Assembly (NCBI GenBank): GCA_023974075.1
Contig: CM043800.1
Coordinates: 42,258,008 to 42,322,007 of the forward strand
Source: Chaenocephalus aceratus
Taxonomy: Eukaryota; Chordata; Actinopteri; Perciformes; Channichthyidae
Direction of reading: 5' to 3'
DNA: 64,000 nt
The notes under the pieces were generated by a model. The model ran no database searches. It was not told where the DNA came from and was given only the letters and a program-made list of their open reading frames with translations. The position numbers and the translations under genes were made by a program. Each line of letters begins with the position of its first letter. The first letter of the stretch is position 1. This document shows positions 10,627 to 22,137 of the stretch, one piece after another.

Positions 10627-11040
10627 TCAAAGGAGGGGAGTGTCATGATTATACAGATATGTTGATTTCAGGGACGTTGTAGCTAATAAGATAAGATAAG
10701 AGGCAGGGACTTTTATTAATCCCTCGTGGGAAATGTTTTTCTCTGCATTTGACCCATGCTAGTGTTAGGAGCAGTGTGCTGCCATTTTCAACGGCGCCCG
10801 GGAGCAGTGTGGGGAACGGTGCCTTGCTCAGGGACACCTCGGTAGCACTTGGTCTTGCCGTGACTTGAACTGGTGACCTTCCAGTTGCAAACCAAGTCCC
10901 TATCGACTTCGCCACCACCGCCCCACATGTAACATGTTATTAATAAATAATAACAGGTTACAGATATATTGATTTCGGTGACGCTGTAGTTAATAAATAA
11001 TAACATGTAGTTAACAATAGGTCTCATAACAACAAAAGGT
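10627..11040 (+). mobile_element. Polypurine tract and putative ERV LTR start
   Basis: AAAGGAGGGGA (about 10628-10638) is followed directly by TGTCATGATTATAC, the classic polypurine-tract/U3 junction. The LTR body is interrupted by a minus-strand SINE at 10690-10926. A near-copy of the pre-SINE sequence (acagatatgttgatttc with variants) recurs at 10964-10998. The LTR end could not be located. Confidence 0.4.
10690..10926 (-). mobile_element. tRNA-derived SINE
   Basis: On the minus strand the head begins GGGGCGGTGGTGGCGAAGTC and contains a Pol III B-box-like GGTCACCAGTTCAAGTC (10877-10861). A conserved body follows, and the end is an (TTATC)n-type tail at 10690-10705. Length and layout fit a tRNA-headed fish SINE; the family was not identified. 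Confidence 0.65.
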
Positions 11041-11099
11041 ATGCCAAAGCTTGGGCCTTCTCTAAGGAGGGAGTGGTCCAGTTTTAGATATTAGACGAA

Positions 11100-11410
11100 T
11101 AGAAGTGCATGAACATGTCAGAACTCTGAGTAATGTTATCCACGTTTTGTCTACACAGGCTAGGAAAGCTACAGAGATACCAGACGAGACACCAGAAGAG
11201 TCTCCTGTTCGGCCAGGTGATTCGGTGAGGGTGAAAGTTCACAAAAGACAGTGAGCTGATCCCCGGTGGTCGGAACCGTGAGAAGTTGTAACAAACTCAC
11301 ACGCGCTCCGGTTTAAAGGTAAAGAAAAAGGAGCAAATTGACACCACCTCACACATTCTCACCCTTCACTGGCAACTTCCAGAAAATGATTGGAAGTTAG
11401 GACTGATTTG
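11100..11410 (+). pseudogene. Retroviral integrase C-terminal remnant
   Basis: Codons around 11205-11260 give the PGD-VRVKVH-type block, and a downstream W-H-x-T-H stretch near 11335-11360 follows. This is the integrase C-terminal domain layout of gammaretrovirus-like elements. One in-frame stop and a frame change are present. It precedes an env-like ORF, the usual pol-env order. Confidence 0.5.
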
Positions 11411-11576
11411 GCAGAGCTGGAACAAAACAATAAATAGAAATAAGATTAAGATAGAAACAGCTCAAAAGAAGAATTGTCTTTAGATTTGTATAGATTGTAC
11501 ACTAAAGTGAAAACCTATTTTTTGTTTTACACCTGAAAAAGAGTCCAACGTTTTGTTTTGTATATGTTATTTTTGT

Positions 11577-11954
11577 ACTCATCATTTGGCTTCTGTAACT
11601 GACACAACCATGGATAAAATAGAGATGATGTCAAGAACAAGGCCAAACCAATTGTGGGGTCCCCTAGGGATAAGAGTCAGAATAGCATTGTTGATTGTGC
11701 TCATTACACTTGGCACCTTTCTGGTTGGAAGGGGAGTACAATATCATGTAAGACATGGATCCATTAGTTCACTCATAGAGAATGCCCACATCACTAACAA
11801 AACTCCAGCTGTGTTTCAGAGACTTTCACTTATCCCCAGAGCCAAAAGATCAGCTGAGCAACAAGAGGAGGAGTTAGAAATACTCGGTCCCAAAGGTGAG
11901 GCGGTTACAATCAAGATGATTCACCCCCCTATATGCAGTTCTTGTATCAAATGA
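11577..11954 (+). pseudogene. Endogenous retrovirus env N-terminal remnant
   Basis: The frame encodes a short polar N-terminus, one strongly hydrophobic segment (about residues 35-55, signal/leader-like), and an ectodomain start with a basic RAKR stretch. It stops at 11954, and decayed sequence with scattered cysteines continues to about 12300. The assignment rests on position after the integrase tail and on the leader-like segment. It is non-functional. Confidence 0.4.
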
Positions 11955-12399
11955 TGAGATGGGTTTAAGTGATTGGGATATGTAAGTGATGGGGATTTAC
12001 AGATTAGGGGAATCTCCAAATACACTGGATCCATGTTTTAGTCTGTACCAGAAACACCCCCTGTTAAGTTTATGGACAACTGACCGGTGACCTGAGCACA
12101 ATTATTGAAAATTATTACAGTAGAAACAGGCTACTAACCCACAAGCACAGCTTTGTACATACAAACTCTATGAACAAAATTCCCCCGCAGATTGTGGCAA
12201 CATTGCACAGATATGTCCAGTCACAAAAGTTACTGATGTTCTAAATAACAGTGAGATTTAAAATGATGGAGAAAATATGGGGAGGTTCTTTTATAGGGTG
12301 TGAAATATGTGGTGCTTGAAACATGTAGGTATTTCAATTTATAGAAGAAGATGTTTTCCTGAAATAGTTATTTGGAGTAGCCATGTTACAGTGGGTGAA

Positions 12400-12980
12400 A
12401 ACAAAGTTTAGGGATATGGTAAAATACTCCAGATTTAGCCTCTCTTTTTACAGTCAATAACCTTTAATAAAAGTACAGCACTAAAACTTCTACGAGCAAA
12501 AAACCCGTAAAAAAAATGGTCAAATGACTGGCAGCAGCGGCTGCCAAACAAAAACCATAAAATAAGTAAAAATACTTTAACTGAAATAAAGTGCAAAAGC
12601 AATTAGCATACAGAAATTGTCCTTAAAGATCTTAGAGGAAACTTTCCTCTCTTTTCAAAATCCATTGTCTTAAAATGTTACATTAAAAATACCTTAAATA
12701 AAGTTCTGATGAAAAAAACCGTTTTTTTTACATGTTTTGTTATTAGATTTGTATGATCAAACACTAAAATAAATACAGAACCTAAAGTTATACAGCTAGA
12801 ATACTGTTATTCTACAGCTTTTTTATAACATTTTCTATTCAAACAGGTTCAACAAAATGACAAAATGTTCTGTAGGAAACAATTACTCTGAAAACTTTAA
12901 TTTTTTTAAGAGTACTTTGAAACATTCTCAACTGAAAATAACAGACATTGCAAAATGGCGACATATGTTCACATAGCCAA
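12400..12980. other. AT-rich sequence, no gene seen
   Basis: Long A/T runs, no splice-supported ORF and no recognised repeat. Confidence 0.4.
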
Positions 12981-13184
12981 TTTGAAGGAGCAGTGTGCAG
13001 GATTTAGTACGTCTAACAATGGGGATGTAGGTTCCAACCAATGGATAACTTGTTCACTCGCCCTCCTATCCCAAGTTTGTAGGAGAATGAATATTGGCTG
13101 CAAAAAACTTGAGGCCCAATCATGTTTCCTCTGTCCATTCTGCGCTACTGTAGACGTGGCAGTGCAACCTAGAGGACAAACAGA
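12981..13184. mobile_element. Probable short DNA-transposon-derived repeat
   Basis: The motif GAGCAGTGTGCAGGATTTAG and the following text resemble a widespread fish non-autonomous DNA repeat. No inverted terminal pair was found, so it is probably a fragment. The overlapping 94-codon ORF is treated as fortuitous. Confidence 0.3.
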
Positions 13185-13557
13185 TCAGAATCAGAAATGG
13201 GTTTATTGCCAGGTAGGTTCACACGTACGAGGAATTTGACTAGGTGTCGTACATACTAATCAAAAATCAAAAAAGTACACAGATAGCGAACTATATGAAG
13301 ACTGTAATCAAAATATAGTAAGATAGAAATAAAATAAAGCAGTAATTTACATCGAAATACAATGCAATAAATTATAGAATATAAAATATGTGCAGTAAGC
13401 AATATTTAAACATTGCATTATTTACCATCCAGTGATCTCCATTATGTAATATATAGAGTCTGCGTTGTGGCTGAGGTAAAGTGTCAGTAGGGAGGGGCGG
13501 GCCTTGTTGAGGTGGCGAGAGGTTTTGGTCCTGATGGAGAGAGGTGTTGGTCCTGAT

Positions 13558-14443
13558 TAGGGATGGGTATCGTTAAGGTTTTAACGGTACTACTACTTTT
13601 ATCGATACCGCTTATCGGTCCGGTCTTTTAATGGTACTCTTATCAGTTATTTTGGAGAATTTTTTTTTAAACTAACTAAATTGTGAACAAAACTAACATT
13701 GCTTTTTATTTAAATTAAATACATGATATTTCACATCAAAAGAAACAACAATGTTTTAACAAACCGTATTCAATAATCGGATGACAGAACTGTAAATAGA
13801 ATAGCTGAAATAACTCAGTTACTTCTAATCATTAACCCATGTGTGTATAATGTAGTTAACAGCAACACACAGAGTGTTGCTGCTAGCATACATAATACCT
13901 AACGTGGAAACGTTACTCGTGGATGGGGCTACAGAGCTACTAGAAAGACAGTCGAACCGGTGCATTTCTCCGTCTGGATGTGGAGCACTTTTGCTAAATG
14001 TTTAGACAAATTGCTCGTGTTACCGCCCTTACATGCCCTCTTATTGCACTTTTGGTAACAAGCATTGTCCACATCGAGACGGGTAAGGTTTAACCACACC
14101 TCGGAGCGCGTTCTCTCCGCCATCTCCTCAGTGTGTTGCTGCATGTAGCAGCCGTGTGTGTGTAAACTGCCCCGCCCCCTCGCAAGCAGGCGGGGGAGAG
14201 AGATCGAAAATACTAAAAATAATCATGGACGCATTTTGCAGTCTTTTTGCGCATTAGAAACGGAGTTGGCGACACTAAAACTGCAATATAATGTTTGTGT
14301 AGCAATAATACATATGCCATATATTGTTTAGATGTCTCCAGTACCGATACAAAGACTGCAAACGTCGGAGCTTAACGGTACCATGGTCTTTAATAATTCA
14401 GCACCGGGGCCCTTTTAATACCGGGGCTCGGTACCCATCCCTA
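13558..14443. mobile_element. Non-autonomous hAT with 8-bp target duplication
   Basis: Ends TAGGGATGGGTATCG and CGGTACCCATCCCTA form an inverted pair. Both flanks read GTCCTGAT (13550-13557 and 14444-14451), an exact 8-bp duplication typical of hAT. The 886-bp element keeps one transposase exon fragment on the minus strand. Confidence 0.9.
13945..14123 (-). pseudogene. BED-type zinc-finger exon of a hAT transposase
   Basis: The minus frame reads SEVWLNLTRLDVDNA, then a cysteine pair, ACKGGNTSNLSKHL and a final histidine. These are the aromatic start, cysteines, Asn-Leu-x-x-His and spacing of a BED finger. The rest of the transposase is absent. Within its hAT the exon lies towards the right end. 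Confidence 0.6.
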
Positions 14444-14754
14444 GTCCTGATGGAGAGAGGTTGATGGAGAGAGGTTTTGGTCCTGATGGAGAGAGGTTGT
14501 GGTCCTGATGGAGAGAGGTTTGTGGTCCTGATGGAGAGAGGTTCTGGTCCTGATGGAGAGAGGTTGTGGTCCTGATGGAGCGCAGCCTCCTGCCAGAGGG
14601 TTGTGTTGAAGGCGGAGCTGAAGTCCACAAACAGGATCCTGGCGTAGGTTCCTGCTGTGTCCAGGTGCTGGAGGATGAAGTGAAGTGATAACTATTAGTA
14701 AACCATAATGATGGATGTTACTATCAGCAGCTGCCAATAGATCCCCTAAATCTT

Positions 14755-14917
<163 letters not shown>

Positions 14918-16018
14918 TTGAGAGCATCCCAAGGGCATTGATTATTTCATAAGTTTAGACGGGGGAAACATAGTCTAACAACAGTTAGCTTTTGTTAATT
15001 TTACCTCGAGCCAAACTTGTGAGACTTGTTTCTGAAATCCCTTTCTCTTAAAGTGAATAAATAAAAATAAAAACAATGGAGCTTACCCTAAAACTAACTA
15101 CTGGATTGCTTGTCTAACATGACCTAGTCCATAATGAGGTAAGGGTGGGAACAATCAAACGCACCCTCCCAGGCACTGCGTGTATGCTTGGTCAATTCTT
15201 AATAAAAAGAAAAACCAACAAATTGAGCACTTGAGTTTTCATGAGCAGCGCCTAGCTACAGCTGCGGAGCTTCGGTCAATACCGCTAACAGTCTATTTCC
15301 TTAAAATAATACATATCGCTGAATCTATAGTTTCATCTTCAGGTGATTACATCTGCATAATGTCCCTGCACAATACGATTCGAGCATTTTGGAATCCAGT
15401 GAGGAAATTCAAGACCAGTAAATATTGATTGATTAAACAAGACTAAATAAAATGTTAGTGTTTTCTTCAAACTCAGACTCTCTGCTGCGGCTGTACCTCA
15501 AAGACAAAACATATGTCTGATGATCTTTGTGAACAAGGTCTGATTGTGTACAATGTGGGTTATTTTTAAATACTTTACTAAACCACATTCAATATTATGT
15601 TAGACACAAGTTAGTTATTACTGATTACCTGTGTTATAGCAGGAAGTTTAATACAGCGTAATTCTGGTATATTCATTTTTATGTCACCTGATATTCCATA
15701 AGATGTGTGTTACTGAATTGGGTCACACACAAATTAGAGAGACAATGGTCCTCCAGTTACCAATAGATGCATTCATGTTATTGTGAGCTGACTTCGGGTG
15801 GAAGGAAGTTCAGAGGAAGGCCTTAGGGTATAAATAACAGTTAACCTTTGTTAGTCAACTAATCCTATGGAGAACATATAAGTATGGCTTTCATAAAGAA
15901 AGACATGTGACTTTTGTGTAATAAGCTACATGATAAGATCTGTGTTCATTTCTGTTAAAGAGTCCTCTGTAAGATTTTACTAGTCAAAAGCATGACCGTG
16001 GATCTGCTGAGGACAGAG
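14918..16018. other. No gene or repeat recognised
   Basis: Ordinary AT-rich sequence. An 82-codon frame at 15180-15428 has no recognisable feature. Confidence 0.4.
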
Positions 16019-16073
16019 ACCACACACACGCACACGCACACGCACACGCACACGCACACGCACACGCACACGC

Positions 16074-16145
<72 letters not shown>
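16019..16145. repeat. Compound microsatellite (CGCACA)n then (CA)n
   Basis: About 60 bp of alternating CACACG hexamers (16024-16080) passes into pure CA with one ACC break. The CpG-containing hexamer block is regular, unlike most CA tracts. Confidence 0.9.
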
Positions 16146-16149
<4 letters not shown>

Positions 16150-16560
16150 GGAGATGGAATCAACAAACTGCTGACTCATTGCCTAGGGTTCGCCCAGAAG
16201 TGAAACTGGCCAATGGAGAACTGCCAACTCACTGGCTAGCTCGCCCAGAAGTGAAATCGCCAATAACAAATAGCTGGGGAGGAGCAACCTACACAACTCC
16301 TCCCACGCATTTTGTATTTAAGCTGTAACATTCTTATGCTCGGTGCTCTCTTCCTGACTGGCTGTTGTGGTACGTACATCACACGGTGGTAGGAATTGAG
16401 CCCGGAGCGCTCTGTATTTGGTACTGTTGATGGTGTTCTGTATTGTTATTTTTCTACCAGTAAAACAGATTATTGTTTAACCTCTATCCTGGTGCTTTGA
16501 GTTCCTTCTTTTTGTAAATTTGACTAGCTCATCCGTCATCAAGGGACACGCGGAGCAGAG
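16150..16560 (+). promoter_or_regulatory. LTR-like promoter block
   Basis: Two copies of a CGCCCAGAAGTGAAA motif (about 16191 and 16242) lie upstream of a TATTTAAGC box (16314). A downstream segment with TAAAACAGATTATTG is followed by a T-rich stretch. Duplicated upstream motifs, TATA and a U5-like tail suggest a retroviral or gypsy LTR on the plus strand. No polypurine tract or paired LTR was found. Confidence 0.35.
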
Positions 16561-16777
16561 GTGAACCTTCCACCACCGCCATTGGGTGGTGCTCCAACAT
16601 TACTCACATATCAAAAGTCTTTTCATCTGCAAGATGGAAGAATAGCTGGGTGCTGCCTGGAGAGACTGATGAGGGACACAGGCTGGCGTCAGCAGCTTTC
16701 CAAACAAAGCCATCACATCTTCTTTTCCATAGTCCTCACTGTCCACTGGTCAAAAGAGTAAACATCACAGCTGTCAT

Positions 16778-18050
16778 GTCAATCAATCAATGTTTATATG
16801 TATAGCCCAATATCACAAATGTTACATTTGTCTCAGTGGACTTCACAATTTGTACAGAATATCAGTATGACAATACAACCACCCTCTGTCCTTAGACCCT
16901 CTGTCCTTAGACCCTCACATCGTAGGAAGACTTCCAGAGAAAACCCACAGTTTAAAGGGAACATGTGAGAAACCTCAGGGAGAGCAGCAGAGGAGGGATC
17001 CCTCTCCCAGGACGGACAGACGTGCAATAGATGCCGTGTGTAAATTGAAAAGATAATACATTTGCAACATGGGTAGTCCAAATGTTTGGAAATACATGGG
17101 TGTATAATAGGAAGATGAATCCACGAGGATATCCATCCAGGACCGATGATCCAGGACCACAGCCACGACTCAAGATCCAGGGCTCGCGATGCAGGACACA
17201 GGACCGCAGGATCATCCATGTCTCCGGATCCCGGCGTATATAGACACCAAAAAGAAAGACATTTGGGGAAACTGGGTTAATCGGAACATGAGAGGACACA
17301 GGTATAGACAGAGAGAAGGAAGAAGTAAGATGTCCCCCGACAAACTAAGCCTATATCAGCAAAACTAGGGGCTGAATCTAATCAGCCCTAACTATAAGCT
17401 TTATCAAAAAGGAAGGTCTTAAGCGCACTCTTAAAAACGGATAGGGTGTCTGCCGCCCGAACACAAACTGGAAGCTGATTCCACAAATGTAGCTCTGGCT
17501 CCCATTGTAATTTTAGAGACTCTAGGAACAACCAACAACCCTGCATTCTTGGAACGCGATGCCCTAGTAGGACAGTAGGGTATAATGAGTTCTTTAAGGT
17601 AAGATGGCGCCTGCCCATTAAGTGCTTTGTAGGTGAGAAGAAGAATTTTAAATTCTATCCTGTGTTCTATAGGGAGCCAGTGTAAGGCAGCCAGAACAGG
17701 AGTAATGTGGTCCCTTTTCCTAACTCTGGTTATTACACGAGCTGCAGCATTTTGAATCAGCTGAAGCGACTTGACTGACTTCTTGGTACACCCTGATAAT
17801 AAAGAGTTACAATAATCCAGCCTTGAAGTAACAAATGCATGGACTAGTTTCTCTGCATCGTTTTGAGGCAAGATATGCCTGACTTTTGCAATGTTACGTA
17901 GATGGAAGTAGGCGGTCCTTGAAATTGATTTTATGTGGGCGTTAAAGGATAAATCCTGATCAAATATAACACCAAGATTCCTTACAGTCTCACTGGAGGC
18001 CAAATTAATGCCATCCATAGTTAGTATATCTTTAGATAGGAGGAGCATAC
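16778..18050 (-). mobile_element. L2-type LINE, 3' part
   Basis: The minus strand holds the RT C-terminal region (18047-17400), the 3' UTR and an (ATTG)n tail at 16778-16792. The element is 5' truncated at 18050. A more truncated copy of the same family lies at 32507-33268, and an 80-bp tail fragment lies at 40458-40537. Confidence 0.8.
17388..18047 (-). pseudogene. L2-type reverse transcriptase C-terminal fragment
   Basis: About 205 codons remain open from 18047 to 17431. They carry VRNLGVIFDQDLSF, then SRLDYCNSLLSG, LQLIQNAAARVIT and HWLPIEHRIEFK, the usual post-catalytic blocks of L2/CR1 reverse transcriptase. The frame shifts near 17440, and the final LWNQLPVCVRAADT block continues in a second frame to about 17395. 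Catalytic motifs upstream are missing, so this is a dead 5'-truncated insertion. Confidence 0.75.
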
Positions 18051-18966
18051 AGACAGCTGTAGCTCGCAGGAGGAGACCCGCTCAAACTGACGTGGATGTT
18101 TCAAATGTGAACGACAGACGCGGACATTTCTCATTGGAAGGTTTCTTCGATGACGTTTAACCAATCAGGAGTGTTGTGGACTCATTCCAAACATGCCTGA
18201 CTTGTCTGCCGTATTATGGCTGAATTCTATTTCAAGTGCCGTAGCTCTGGCTGTCGGCCAGAATCCGAAAACCATACATTATACTGTAAAACTATAGGCT
18301 TATTACTGTATATTGACCAATGGAAAAAAAAACACAGCAACATAACACATAAATAAAACAAGGGTAACTGTGACTTATTGTTGAGTAAATAACAGTGTGT
18401 GTTTTAAACCTTGGTCCTCCCTGCAGAGATTTCTCCACTTTCTATGATATTGTCAACTGTAGATGTTTACAATATAGTAAGTAGGGAATGTAATGAAAAC
18501 ATATTTATTTACTTTTGTTTCAACATTGGATATTTTGTGTTTGTGGTGGATTCAATCGAATATTGAGAAAATGATTTATGTAAAAAATAAAATATTTGAC
18601 GCTTTTTTTTACAGTTTTATGTTTACCTTAAAATTACAAAGAAATATCTTAAAGTCTTATAATAGTAATACACTTTTATATTACGAGTTACATATTTAAA
18701 TACAGATAATACTTTTTATTTTACGTACATCTGCATGTATTTTCTGAAAGTGCAAAAATACTGTAAATATTATATAGTACATTTACTGTAAAAAAAAATG
18801 AAATAAACGTTATTTGTTGTTAACATAAATAATGTTTTGGGATGTTAATTTATATATAGTAGATTTTGCAAGTTATTTAAAAAAACATGATAATTACTAT
18901 AAAAATGTACAGTTATTTCCTGTAAAATTACGATATTTTTTTACAGTGTATAATAGACTGCAAAAC
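18051..18966. other. AT-rich sequence, no gene seen
   Basis: Long A/T-rich runs with repeated TTTACTGTAAA-like text. No coding or terminal-repeat structure was supported. Confidence 0.4.
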
Positions 18967-19590
18967 AGAGTAGAGTACTGCAGACCAGAGTCCTGCATCG
19001 GGTCGGGTAACCGCGGGTACCCGACGGGTGACCTGACGGGTGACCCGCAAAAAAGGTGATTCGCGGGTGGTATTTTTTCAAACGCTTACGGGTTCGGTTC
19101 TGGGTAAAATAAAGATGATGCCGGTCGGGTCGCGGGTATTGCATAATAAATATATTAAAATAATAATAATTTAGTTTAATGTTTAAATCCTCAGACTTCT
19201 CCCCCGCGCGCATAATCATAACATCTGCAGCGCATCAATCTGCTGCTGTGCGTGCCACATTCGAAATGGCTGAGGTGAAGCTCTCTAGTGGAGAATACAG
19301 CATTTTCAATAACTCTCCCTCAAGAGCGAAATCCAACGTCTGGGAGGCTTTTGGTTCATAGATGGAGAAAATAACCAACATCCCACGCTTTTTGAGACAA
19401 ATATGCAACTGCGTGTGTTAATAATTGCACGTTTTCACTGCTCCTATATAGGCTGTGGGTTCGGGTCGGGTTGCGGATCTTGTGCCGACGGGTCGGGTTG
19501 CGGAACTAATTGGCAATATCTGCGGGTAGCGGGGCGGGTTCGGTATTGCACGTCGCGGGGCGGGAGCGGGTATTGAAAATCAGTGTGTGT
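18967..19590 (+). mobile_element. hAT relic with GGGTCGGGT-rich ends
   Basis: The left end reads CAGAGTCCTGCATCGGGTCG and internal GC-rich blocks GGGTCGGGTTGCGG recur near 19455-19565. No matching right terminus or target duplication was found, so the limits are approximate. One transposase exon fragment survives inside. Confidence 0.5.
19266..19435 (+). pseudogene. hAT transposase first-exon relic (BED start)
   Basis: Met-Ala-Glu-Val-Lys at 19266 leads into SGEYSIFNNSPSRAKSNVWE. A one-base shift near 19350 is followed by sequence giving FIDGENNQHPTLFETNMQ. The VWEAFG block is the usual opening of a BED finger in ZBED/hAT proteins. The cysteine-histidine half is not preserved. Confidence 0.45.
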
Positions 19591-21095
19591 GTGTGTGTGT
19601 GTGAGAGAGAGTCAGTCAGCTGATTGATGGGAAAATGCTGGGAAAATGGTTGGTTGAAGGATAACATTAAGTCTAATAATGATGTACCGTGCATGTTCAC
19701 ATCATGTATACTTGGCATTACTTAATACCATTTTTCAAATATTTATTTTTTAACATTTTGGACAAAATAGCCATCGTTGTACATCGAGGTGCCCAGATGT
19801 CCCTAGTGCCCACCTATCCGATTTGAACATGCTGATGTACAATGTGATGTAGTAGCCTAATGCAAGTGTAAGATCATTGTGTTTGTATTGTGTTATAGGT
19901 ATGCATAGTTTCTATGCATTTTGAGGGTTTTGTGGGGTTTGACCCCTCGAACCCTAGGGGGCTGGCTCCCCCAAAAGAATTAAATAACATAACCCTAAAA
20001 CCGAAATAAAGTAACAAAAAAACTAAATCCACCAGAATCCCGAAAATCTTAGCGCTCGCGGGGGACACATGCATGTTTCCCGTTTCTCCATTTCTGGAAG
20101 TTGGCAACCATAGGCTTAACAGGCAACGAACGAATATGACTTACCTTTTAGAAGTCTGGTGGATTTTTGTCAACTCCAGTCCAGTCAGTAGAAAGAAACG
20201 TTTTGCTGCAACCTGCTGCTGTCTGTGCGAATCTCAGAGTGGTGCGCGCGAGTATCAGAGTGGTGTGCCGAGTATCAGTGTTACCATGGTAGCAGAGGGA
20301 GTGGGAGGGGCTGCAGTATGAGCATTGGAAGCTCAAATCAAGCAACTCGCTGGCTGTGTATTTGTTGTTAAATATCAGATAAACTACTGCACATACGTGA
20401 CTGGCGAGGTGGTGTGTGGGCCAACAAATATATCAGGGTGTCCATGGCCCCCCTTGCCCCCCCTGCTGGTGCCACTGGCTTTAATGGAGGCATGTTGAAA
20501 GTTGTTGTCACTTCATGCCCTCAAGAGGCATTTTGTTTAATTATTATTGCTTAATTATTTATCATTTTTCAAGCTACGAGATGTTTTCCTATGTTTGACA
20601 TGAACAATGATGTCTCAGGAATGTAGGGTTTGGGAAATATGGCAGTTTAAAAAAAAAATATGAAGGCAAATTTCAAGATTTCCTACCCTCTGTGACATCA
20701 CGCACTCTAGTTAATGTTAAAATCTGAAGAAAACCTCTGTACCAAGGTCTGAACAATGTTTAATATCTATAAAAGTAAGAATCAGATTTAAAAGTTGTTC
20801 TACACGAATAATGTCAGAACGATGTGTAACATTGTAAAGTTGGAGTGAAAGTATGAATGAACAGTTAGCAGTTGAAGTCGCATGAAGATTTGTTGAAGTC
20901 TGAAGATTTCCTCCATTGACCTCAATGTTAAAAATGTGATGAATTATGGGATGTATCTCTGGAATTATGAAAGTTATGAATGAGAAAAGTAATAGCCATC
21001 GATTCCCGACCGAGCTGAACGTTTTGATGTTCGAACGGAGTTTCTGCGATGTTCAACGCGGGAGGAGAAGAGGGCCAAATTCCCGGCGGAATAAT
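19591..21095. other. Repeat-derived intergenic sequence
   Basis: Contains a short (GT)n run near 19585-19603. A GGGTGTCCATGG to GGTGCCACTGG stretch (20435-20480) looks like one hAT terminus. A 20650-21090 block has a CCTCAATGTTAAAAATGTGA segment and an AATAATAAT end. No gene was supported. Confidence 0.35.
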
Positions 21096-21845
21096 AATAC
21101 ACTTTTGTTGGAATGCTGTTCAACAAAAATATGGCAGAAAAGGTGGGAGGAAGATCAGAAATCAGTCATAACAAAGATCTATACAGAAAGGAACAGACGG
21201 GAGGAGATCATCACTAGACTCAGATTGGATCATACAGGATTAAATGGAACAATGTTTATAATGGGAAAAAGCAAATTTGAAGAATGCAGGGGGTGTGGAG
21301 TGAAAGAAAATGTGGAACACATCATATTACACTGTAACATGTACACAACAGAGAGGGAACAACTAAGAGACAGGGTCAGAGAGGCAGGAAGGGAGTGGAG
21401 CCTGATGGGGACACTGGGAACAGAAGGTGAGGGGGTAAGAGAGGCAGGAAGGGAGTGGAGCCTGATGGGGACACTGGGAACAGAAGGTGAGGGGGTAAGA
21501 GCTACCAGGAAGGGAGTGGAGCCTGATGGGGACACTGGGAACAGAAGGTGAGGGGTAAGAGCTACCAGGAAGGGAGTGGAGCCTGATGGGGACACTGGGA
21601 ACAGAAGGTGAGGGGGTAAGAGAGGCAGGAAGGCCATTCCTAACTATTTGAGTGAAACAGGATTGATTGGAATTATTTAAAACAACGTAAACAACACAAT
21701 GGTATAATTCCACAAGTGGTGATAGGATGATATGGTGATAAGGTGATCCACACTCTTGTACAGTAGGTGGCGGTATGCACCTTAAAGCTGTTTGCAATCC
21801 GCCAAAAACCGAGAGAAGAAGAAGAAGAAGAAGAAGAAGAAGAAG
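21096..21845 (+). mobile_element. I/Nimb-like LINE 3' end inserted upstream of zinc-finger gene A
   Basis: The plus strand encodes the ORF2 C-terminus (RREEIITRLRLDHTGLNG near 21198, then a Cys-His zinc motif). About four and a half copies of the 60-bp repeat follow (21370-21635), then the 3' UTR and an (AGA)n tail (21815-21848). It lies directly before the 5' UTR of gene A, and no matching LINE lies at the equivalent place beside gene B. It shares the family and 3' UTR of 3599-4105. Confidence 0.8.
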
Positions 21846-21865
21846 AAGAACAACCAGAACCTGGA

Positions 21866-22137
21866 TCCACGTGGCGTCTCGTTCCTACGGTTCTCTCTCT
21901 CTGTGTTCCTGAGAAAGTGTGTGTGAGCTCCAGCTCTACTGATCCATCGTCTGTGTGTCTGGATAAACCTCCGAATGGACTGTGTGCTCTTTCTTCTGGA
22001 GCGTTTACATCGGACTACAGGAGCTAGCTTAGCATGCTAGCTGGAAACACGTTAGCAACACTAGTCAGATTGAGAGTTTGATGCCGAGAGAAACGGTGTG
22101 TTTAACGGAGTCTGCAGGAAAAGGTGATCTAGGAAAC
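21866..22137 (+). other. 5' UTR of zinc-finger gene A
   Basis: This tract matches 50582-50633 joined to 52536-52753 upstream of gene B. Shared parts include a GTTCCTGAGAAAGTGTGTG segment, a GATCCATCGTCTGTGTGTCT segment and the quasi-palindrome GCTAGCTTAGCATGCTAGC. An in-frame ATG at 22081 could add 19 codons before the conserved start. Confidence 0.6.

Larger units (their letters stand above)
13515..14590. repeat. 20-24 bp minisatellite split by a transposon
   Basis: Units of TCCTGATGGAGAGAGGTTG type occur at 13515-13557 and again at 14444-14590, with the hAT at 13558-14443 between them. In the minus frame they give repeated LSPSGP or SLHQDH text; those ORFs are repeat shadows. Confidence 0.75.
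13185..14690 (-). mobile_element. LINE 3' part (CR1/Rex-like) with minisatellite and hAT inside
   Basis: The minus strand carries an RT motif-A-like block (ARILFVDFSSAFNT, 14645-14600). A tandem repeat built on GGTCCTGATGGAGAGAGGTT (plus-strand reading) follows, and then a 3' end near 13187-13260 of the type ATCAGAATCAGAAATGGGTT (plus strand). A hAT element at 13558-14443 splits the repeat array. Confidence 0.55.

Noticed and set aside
10690..10926. Functional tRNA gene
   Set aside because: The B box and tRNA-like head belong to a SINE; no complete cloverleaf and acceptor stem could be built.
21767..22027. Plus-strand ORF with Glu run upstream of gene A
   Set aside because: It begins in the LINE 3' end and GAA tail and runs into the zinc-finger 5' UTR; a chance fusion frame.
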